A DNA stretch of 10,370 nt from JBGCED01 sp045106055. GTDB taxonomy: Bacteria > Pseudomonadota > Alphaproteobacteria > CBDDJK01. Position numbers and translations under genes: made by a program. The stretch lies in assembly GCA_045106055.1 (NCBI GenBank), contig JBGCED010000012.1:1-10370 (forward strand), given 5' to 3'. This document shows positions 5,484-10,370 of the stretch, piece after piece. Position 1 is the first letter of the stretch; every line of letters starts with the position of its first letter. The notes under the pieces were generated by a model. It was given only the letters and a program-made list of their open reading frames with translations, was not told the origin of the DNA and did not search any database.

Positions 5484-8400
5484 ATGCAACCAAACCGCAT
5501 TTCCGCATCCTCGCAGCGCGCGCTAAAAATCGATCTGGATAAGCCCCTTTCTTTTCGCTTTGATGGCAAGCCCTATACGGGCTATGATGGCGATAGCCTA
5601 GCATCAGCATTGCTTGCAAATGGTGTGCGGTTGATGGGGCGCAGCTTTAAATATCACCGCCCGCGCGGGGTGATTGCGTGCGGCGTTGAAGAACCAAATG
5701 CGCTTATTCAGCTTGAAACGGGCGCACAAACCCAGCCTGATTTGCCCGCAACCATGATCCCGCTTTATGATGGGCTGGAAGCAAGCAGCCAAAATCGCTG
5801 GCCCAGCCTTAGCGTTGATACGGGCGCGATTAACAGCTTGCTTGGGCGTTTTTTCCCCGCCGGCTTTTATTATAAAACCTTTATGTGGCCCGCAAGCCTA
5901 TGGACGGGGTTTTATGAAAAAATCATTCGCCGCGCCGCAGGGCTGGGCATTGCGCCAGATGCGCCCGATCCTGCATCTTATCGCCAGCATTATCATCATT
6001 GTGATTTATTGGTTGCAGGGGGCGGGCTTGCTGGGATTTACAGCGCGTTAATGGCTGCAAAATTGGGGCTTAAAGTCACCCTTGCCAATGAACATCGCGA
6101 ATGGGGCGGGCATGGGCTTTATGATCCAAATCTTGGCGAAATTGATGGGGTGAATTATCTTGAAAAAATGGAAGCTTGGCTTGATGCGCTGCGCGCAATG
6201 CCCAATGTTACCCTGTTAAGCCATACCACCATTGCAGGGATTTATGATGATAATTATGTGATTGGGCTTCAGCATCATCAAGATCATTTGCATCCCACCC
6301 GCCAAGACCAATCAAAGCCCCGCCAAATTTTATGGAAAATCCGCGCAACACAGATTTTCATTGCCGCAGGTGCGTTTGACCGCCCGATTTTATTTGCCAA
6401 TAATGATCGCCCTGGCGTGATGCTATCCAATGCCATTTCTGGCTATATCAGCCGTTATGCTGTGCTTCCTGGCAAGGACATCACCATTTTCACCAATAAT
6501 GATTCCGCATATCGCAGCGCCTTTATTGCTGCGGATCATGCAGATGCAAAAATCCGCATTATTGATTCGCGTGCAAGCATTGATTCCGATTTAATCGCGC
6601 AGTCCAAGGCAAAGAATATCGCGCTAGAGCTTGCCCATGCCGTTTGCAATACCAAGGGGCGGCTTGGCATTAATATGATCCAAATTGCGCCCTTTATTGC
6701 GGGTCAGTTGCACCTTGACCAAGCGCGCTGGGTCAGCTGTGATTGCCTTGGCACATCTGGTGGGCTTAACCCGATCGTGCATCTTTATTCACAAGCAAAA
6801 GGCAAATTGGATTGGGATCAATCCCGCGCTTTATTCATGCCCCGCAATCATATAGAGAATGTGCGCGGGATGGGGGTTCATGTGGTCGGCGCGGCTGCGG
6901 GTCATTTTGAATTTCATGCGATTTTGGATCATATTCATCAAAAAATCGCATCCATTGCGGGCATCACATCAAAAAAAGCCGCTAAACTGCCAAATGCTCC
7001 AACCGCAACGGGCGGGGATCGCTTGAATTTAATCCCCCTATGGCAAGTCCCCCACGCGCTTGGTAAAAAAGCATTCCATGATTTTCAAAATGACTCCACA
7101 ACCGCAGACATTGCACTTGCAGCCCGTGAAGGCTTTTTGTCGGTTGAGCATTTAAAACGCTATACCACAACAGGCATGGCAACTGATCAGGGGAAAACCA
7201 GCAACATTAACGCGCTTGCGATCATGGCGGATATTCGCGGACTTAGCGTGCCTGAAGTTGGCACAACCACTTTTCGCCCGCCCTATTCCCCGATCAGCTT
7301 TGGGGCAATTACAGGACAAAATCGCCGCGAATTATTTCATCCTGCGCGGATCACCCCCTTTCATCAAGAACATTTAAAAGATGGCGCGCCCTTTGAAGAT
7401 GTGGGGGATTGGAAACGCCCCCATTATTTCCCGCAATCAGGCGAAGATATGCACAAGGCAGTTGCCCGTGAATGTTTGCAAACCCGTAAAACCGTGGGCA
7501 TGGTTGACGCTTCCACCTTGGGCAAGATTGACATTCAAGGAAGGGATGCTGCTTGGTTTTTAAACATGATCTATACCAATAAATGGGACAATCTAGCCAT
7601 TGGCAAATCCCGCTATGGGTTAATGTGTAACGAGCATGGCATGGTGTTTGATGATGGGGTCACGACCCGCATTGGGGAAAATCATTTTCACATGACCACG
7701 ACCACGGGCGGGGCTGCGCGGGTGATGAATTGGCTGGAGGAATGGCAGCAAACCGAATGGCCAGACCGCCAAGTTTATTTTACTTCGGTAACTGAACAAT
7801 GGGCGGTTGCCTCGATCAATGGACCGATGGCGCGCGCCATGCTGCAACCCTTAACCGATATTGATCTTGATCAAGAAAGCTTTCCCTTTATGAGCCTAAG
7901 AACGGGGCGCGTTGCAGGGATTCCCGCGCGTGTCTTTAGAATCAGCTTTACAGGCGATTTAGGCTTTGAAGTCAATGTGCCAGCACGCTATGGCTTATCC
8001 TTATGGCAAGCCTTAAAACAAGCAGGCAAGCCTTATGATCTTTGCATTTACGGCACAGAAAGCTTGCATGTGCTGCGCGCTGAAAAAGGCTTTATCATTG
8101 TCGGTCAAGATACAGATGGCACCGTCACCCCCCAAGATTTAGGGATGAATTGGATTGTTTCCAAAAAGAAAACCGACTTTTTGGGGTCAAGATCGCATTA
8201 TCGCAGCGATACAGCCCGCCAAGGGCGTAAGCAGCTTGTTGGGCTATATACGGATGATCCCAATATGGTGTTAAAAGAAGGGGCGCATATTGTTGAAACC
8301 CATCTTAAAAAACCGCCAATGCATGCGCTGGGTCATGTCACTTCCAGCTATTACAGCCCGAATGTTGGGCGATCAATCGCGCTTGCGCTGGTAAAAGACG

Positions 8401-8519
8401 GCTTAAACCGCATCGGGGATAAATTATGCTTGCCTGATATGGTCACCAACAAGCCCGTTTATGCCACCGTTACCAAACCGATATTTTTTGACGAGAAAGG
8501 CACCCGCAATGATGGATAG
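5484..8519 (+). CDS. soxA: Sarcosine oxidase, alpha subunit
   Basis: The 1011-residue protein matches heterotetrameric sarcosine oxidase alpha in length and full domain order. An N-terminal 2Fe-2S-ferredoxin-like fold (about 10-85) includes GRSFKYHRPRG and EEPNALI; it has one Cys and so should bind no cluster. A dinucleotide-binding domain follows, with LLVAGGGLAGIYSALMAAK (175-193). CDCLGTSGGLNPIVHLYSQ (420-438) is the conserved SGGxNPxVHL segment. The linker DFQNDSTTADIALAAREGF and YTTTGMATDQGKTSN is also typical. The C-terminal GcvT-like folate-binding half (about 645-1011) contains DASTLGKIDIQG, NGPMARAML-type, RISFTGDLGFEVN, YGTESLHVLRAEKGFIIVGQDTDGT and PQDLGMNW. The complete complex oxidises sarcosine to glycine with FAD, FMN and NAD and transfers the methyl carbon to tetrahydrofolate. 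I chose the ATG at 5484; an ATG at 5430 would add an 18-residue hydrophobic leader that does not belong to this cytoplasmic family. soxG overlaps its end by 11 bp. Confidence 0.95.
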   Translation: MQPNRISASSQRALKIDLDKPLSFRFDGKPYTGYDGDSLASALLANGVRLMGRSFKYHRPRGVIACGVEEPNALIQLETGAQTQPDLPATMIPLYDGLEASSQNRWPSLSVDTGAINSLLGRFFPAGFYYKTFMWPASLWTGFYEKIIRRAAGLGIAPDAPDPASYRQHYHHCDLLVAGGGLAGIYSALMAAKLGLKVTLANEHREWGGHGLYDPNLGEIDGVNYLEKMEAWLDALRAMPNVTLLSHTTIAGIYDDNYVIGLQHHQDHLHPTRQDQSKPRQILWKIRATQIFIAAGAFDRPILFANNDRPGVMLSNAISGYISRYAVLPGKDITIFTNNDSAYRSAFIAADHADAKIRIIDSRASIDSDLIAQSKAKNIALELAHAVCNTKGRLGINMIQIAPFIAGQLHLDQARWVSCDCLGTSGGLNPIVHLYSQAKGKLDWDQSRALFMPRNHIENVRGMGVHVVGAAAGHFEFHAILDHIHQKIASIAGITSKKAAKLPNAPTATGGDRLNLIPLWQVPHALGKKAFHDFQNDSTTADIALAAREGFLSVEHLKRYTTTGMATDQGKTSNINALAIMADIRGLSVPEVGTTTFRPPYSPISFGAITGQNRRELFHPARITPFHQEHLKDGAPFEDVGDWKRPHYFPQSGEDMHKAVARECLQTRKTVGMVDASTLGKIDIQGRDAAWFLNMIYTNKWDNLAIGKSRYGLMCNEHGMVFDDGVTTRIGENHFHMTTTTGGAARVMNWLEEWQQTEWPDRQVYFTSVTEQWAVASINGPMARAMLQPLTDIDLDQESFPFMSLRTGRVAGIPARVFRISFTGDLGFEVNVPARYGLSLWQALKQAGKPYDLCIYGTESLHVLRAEKGFIIVGQDTDGTVTPQDLGMNWIVSKKKTDFLGSRSHYRSDTARQGRKQLVGLYTDDPNMVLKEGAHIVETHLKKPPMHALGHVTSSYYSPNVGRSIALALVKDGLNRIGDKLCLPDMVTNKPVYATVTKPIFFDEKGTRNDG
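8493..8500 (+). promoter_or_regulatory. Ribosome binding site of soxG
   Basis: GAGAAAGG lies eight bases before the ATG at 8509, inside the end of soxA. It decides the soxG start in favour of 8509 over an ATG at 8461, which would add 16 residues and has no such site. Confidence 0.65.
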
Positions 8520-9081
8520 CCCCCAAATTCAAACCATATCGCCGCTTGTTGATAAAAAGCCGCTAACGGATGATAAAATCGCAATTGCTGAAGTGCCGAT
8601 GCGCGGTAAGATTACCCTGCGCGGGGATCAACAGGATGCAGCATTTCAAAAAGCCATCAAGAAAACAACAAAGCTTGCCCTTCCCTTGGCACAGTTTGAA
8701 TCCCATCATAAGGATCAATTATCCCTTTATAAATTAACCCCTGATGAATGGATGATTTTTTGTGCGCTGGATCAGCTTCTGCCCTTGATGGCAGCGCTTG
8801 AAGATGCCTTGCAATCTGTTCATCATGCGCTGGTGGATGTGTCGGATTATTACACTGAAATTAACCTTAAAGGCGCAAACACCCTAAACATGCTTGCAGC
8901 TGGCATTGTGCTTAATTTGAATGAATCTGAATTTCCGATTGGCATGGCATGCTATACGGATTGGCATTTGGCAAATATCTTGCTTATGCGTAATGATCAG
9001 GATGATTTTACCGCCATGGTCAGATGGTCAATGGCACCTTATTTATATGATTATTTCACGCAATCTGCTAAAGCGATTTAA
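8509..9081 (+). CDS. soxG: Sarcosine oxidase, gamma subunit
   Basis: The 190-residue product fits the small gamma subunit, which packs on alpha in the heterotetrameric enzyme and has a truncated GcvT-like fold. Recognisable pieces are KLTPDEWMIFC (75-85), equivalent to the family's LGPDEW, and VDVSDYYTEINLKGANTLNMLAAGIVLNLN (109-138), equivalent to the 'V-D-v-S-d...l-x-G-x-x-A-x-x-x-L-a-x-g-c-x-l-d-L' stretch. FPIGMACYT (142-150) and VRWSMAPYLYDYF (171-183) complete the family pattern. The family is poorly conserved, so position next to soxA is an important part of the call. A second ATG follows immediately at 8512; 8509 has the better spacing to the ribosome site. The stop codon overlaps that of the convergent aminotransferase in TTAA. 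No beta or delta subunit gene is found nearby. Confidence 0.88.
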   Translation: MMDSPQIQTISPLVDKKPLTDDKIAIAEVPMRGKITLRGDQQDAAFQKAIKKTTKLALPLAQFESHHKDQLSLYKLTPDEWMIFCALDQLLPLMAALEDALQSVHHALVDVSDYYTEINLKGANTLNMLAAGIVLNLNESEFPIGMACYTDWHLANILLMRNDQDDFTAMVRWSMAPYLYDYFTQSAKAI

Positions 9082-10370
9082 AGCGGTTTTAAGATTTTGC
9101 TGATAAGATCAATCATTTCATCAATTTCTTTATGATTTACGATGAATGGCGGCGCAAGAATGGCGGTATCCCCCGTCCATTTTACGCAGCAGCCATTCCA
9201 AAATAATTCCTTTTGCAGCCTTGTGCCAAGCATTCCCGCCCCTTTGCTGGATGGATGAAGCTCTATCCCAGCCATCAAGCCAATGCCGCGCAAATCCTTG
9301 ATGATCGCTAAGTCTTTTAACGACCAAACCGCATCCAGAAAATAATTTGAAAGCGCGGCAGCCTGTTCAAACAACCCTTCATCCTCATAGATTTTTAAAC
9401 TGGCAAGCCCCGCAGCGCACGCCGCAGGATGCCCAGAATAAGTATAGCCATGAAATAACTCAATTGCATTTTCAGGGGCTGCGTTGGTGATGGTTTCATA
9501 AATATCATCGCTAACCGCAACCGCGCCCATTGGAATCGCGCCATTGGTAATGGCTTTTGCCATGGTGATCATGTCTGGAACAACCCCAAAATAATCGCTG
9601 GCAAATGGTGTGCCAAGCCTGCCAAAGCCTGTGATGACCTCGTCAAAAATCAGTAAAATATCATGCTGATCACAAATTTCCCGTAACCGCTTTAAATAGC
9701 CCTTTGGCGGCACAAGCACCCCCGTTGATCCTGCAACAGGTTCAACAAATACAGCTGCAATCGTGCTGCCGCCATAGGTTTCAATGATGCGGGTTAAATC
9801 TTCGGCGCGCGCTGCACCGCTTGCAGCTTCCCCGCGTTCAAACAGATTTTCACCGTCAAATGTATGGCGCATCATTACAATATTGGGCATCACGCCCGAA
9901 AAAGCCTCGCGGTTTTTAACCATGCCCGATAAGGATATGCCGCCAATATTCACCCCGTGATAGGCGCGCTCACGCGATACAAAGCGCGTTCTATGCCCTT
10001 GACCGCGCGCACGGTGAAATGCCATTGCGATCTTTAATGCAGTATCAATCGATTCCGATCCTGAATTGGTGAAAAACACATGATTAAGCGGATCAGGCAG
10101 CAAGCGCACCAATTTTTCTGCCAAGGCAAAGCTGGCGGGCTGCCCTGTTTGAAAGGGCAGTGAATAAGAATTTTGCAGCATTTGCCCATATACCGCATCT
10201 GCGATTTCTTTTCTGCTATGCCCCGCTGGCACATTAAACAGCCCTGATGAGGCATCAATTAACCGATCACCCTTTTGATTCCAAACATAAGCCCCCTGCG
10301 CCTTGGTGATCATGCGCGGATTTTCTTTAAAATCGCGATTGCCTGTAAACGGCATCCATTGCGCTTCAAG
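9078..10370 (-). CDS. Omega-amino acid (beta-alanine):pyruvate aminotransferase, 5' end outside the window
   Basis: This is a class III PLP-dependent aminotransferase; the frame stays open to the right edge, and the first five visible codons (LEAQW) continue the family's conserved opening ahead of MPFTGNRDFKENPRM, so the true start lies beyond 10370. Numbering from that Met: TNSGSES (96-102) binds the PLP phosphate, AYHG (131-134) stacks on the ring, FVEPVAGSTGVLVPPKGYL (203-221) is characteristic of omega-amino acid:pyruvate enzymes, FDEVITGFGR (237-246) has Asp238 for the pyridine nitrogen, and MITMAKAITNG (262-272) holds the Schiff-base Lys267. HGYTYSGHPAACAAG (302-316) is the other subunit's phosphate loop. 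Family members move amino groups from beta-alanine, related omega-amino acids or amines to pyruvate, giving alanine. Exact substrate is inferred. It converges on soxG, and a link to amine nitrogen use is plausible but not shown. Confidence 0.93.
   Translation of the reverse strand, partial: LEAQWMPFTGNRDFKENPRMITKAQGAYVWNQKGDRLIDASSGLFNVPAGHSRKEIADAVYGQMLQNSYSLPFQTGQPASFALAEKLVRLLPDPLNHVFFTNSGSESIDTALKIAMAFHRARGQGHRTRFVSRERAYHGVNIGGISLSGMVKNREAFSGVMPNIVMMRHTFDGENLFERGEAASGAARAEDLTRIIETYGGSTIAAVFVEPVAGSTGVLVPPKGYLKRLREICDQHDILLIFDEVITGFGRLGTPFASDYFGVVPDMITMAKAITNGAIPMGAVAVSDDIYETITNAAPENAIELFHGYTYSGHPAACAAGLASLKIYEDEGLFEQAAALSNYFLDAVWSLKDLAIIKDLRGIGLMAGIELHPSSKGAGMLGTRLQKELFWNGCCVKWTGDTAILAPPFIVNHKEIDEMIDLISKILKPL

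Noticed and set aside
8461..8508. Extended N-terminus of soxG from an ATG at 8461
   Set aside because: It lies inside conserved soxA coding, has no ribosome site, and the ATG at 8509 has GAGAAAGG at ideal spacing.
9067..9100. AAAGCG...AAAGCGG words around the convergent stops, considered as a terminator or repeat
   Set aside because: They form a short direct repeat, not an inverted one, and no stem-loop with a T-run is visible.

Overview
This window looks like ordinary chromosome from an alphaproteobacterium of moderate, fairly AT-leaning composition. Supporting signs are the side-by-side order purM / DUF2066 protein / HdaA-type DnaA regulator, a heterotetrameric-type sarcosine oxidase (soxA, soxG), and an omega-amino acid:pyruvate aminotransferase. 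The genus cannot be fixed from the sequence. A marine Rhodospirillales or SAR116-like lineage is only a guess. I see no rRNA, tRNA, CRISPR array, insertion sequence or phage gene.

Bases 1-3350, minus strand: an apparent operon read right to left. It holds purM (AIR synthase, de novo purine synthesis), add (adenosine deaminase, purine salvage), a small sugar-phosphate-type nucleotidyltransferase, and an unrecognised protein that runs off the left edge. Spacing is tight: 37 bp, 3 bp, then an overlapping ATGA stop/start. A 78-bp AT-rich divergent region (or 189 bp, if the alternative TTG starts described below are used) separates this from the plus-strand genes.

Bases 3429-5357, plus strand: a secreted or membrane-anchored DUF2066 protein, then a DnaA/Hda-family AAA+ protein likely to act in regulatory inactivation of DnaA. 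Both fit a housekeeping locus beside purM.

Bases 5484-9081, plus strand: soxA and soxG, overlapping by 11 bp, encode the alpha and gamma subunits of sarcosine oxidase. The beta and delta genes (soxB, soxD), which normally precede soxA in a soxBDAG operon, are not here. The full enzyme would oxidise sarcosine to glycine and pass the one-carbon unit to tetrahydrofolate.

Bases 9078-10370, minus strand: a class III PLP aminotransferase of the beta-alanine/omega-amino acid:pyruvate type. It converges on soxG so tightly that the two stop codons share TTAA. Its start lies beyond the right edge.

I found no convincing new biological system. The points worth a second look are the soxAG pair without soxBD, optimally spaced Shine-Dalgarno/TTG starts inside both purM and the DUF2066 gene, the unusual add-nucleotidyltransferase-unknown tail on purM, the poorly conserved clamp-binding peptide of the Hda homologue, and several 12-15 bp tandem duplications at gene ends.
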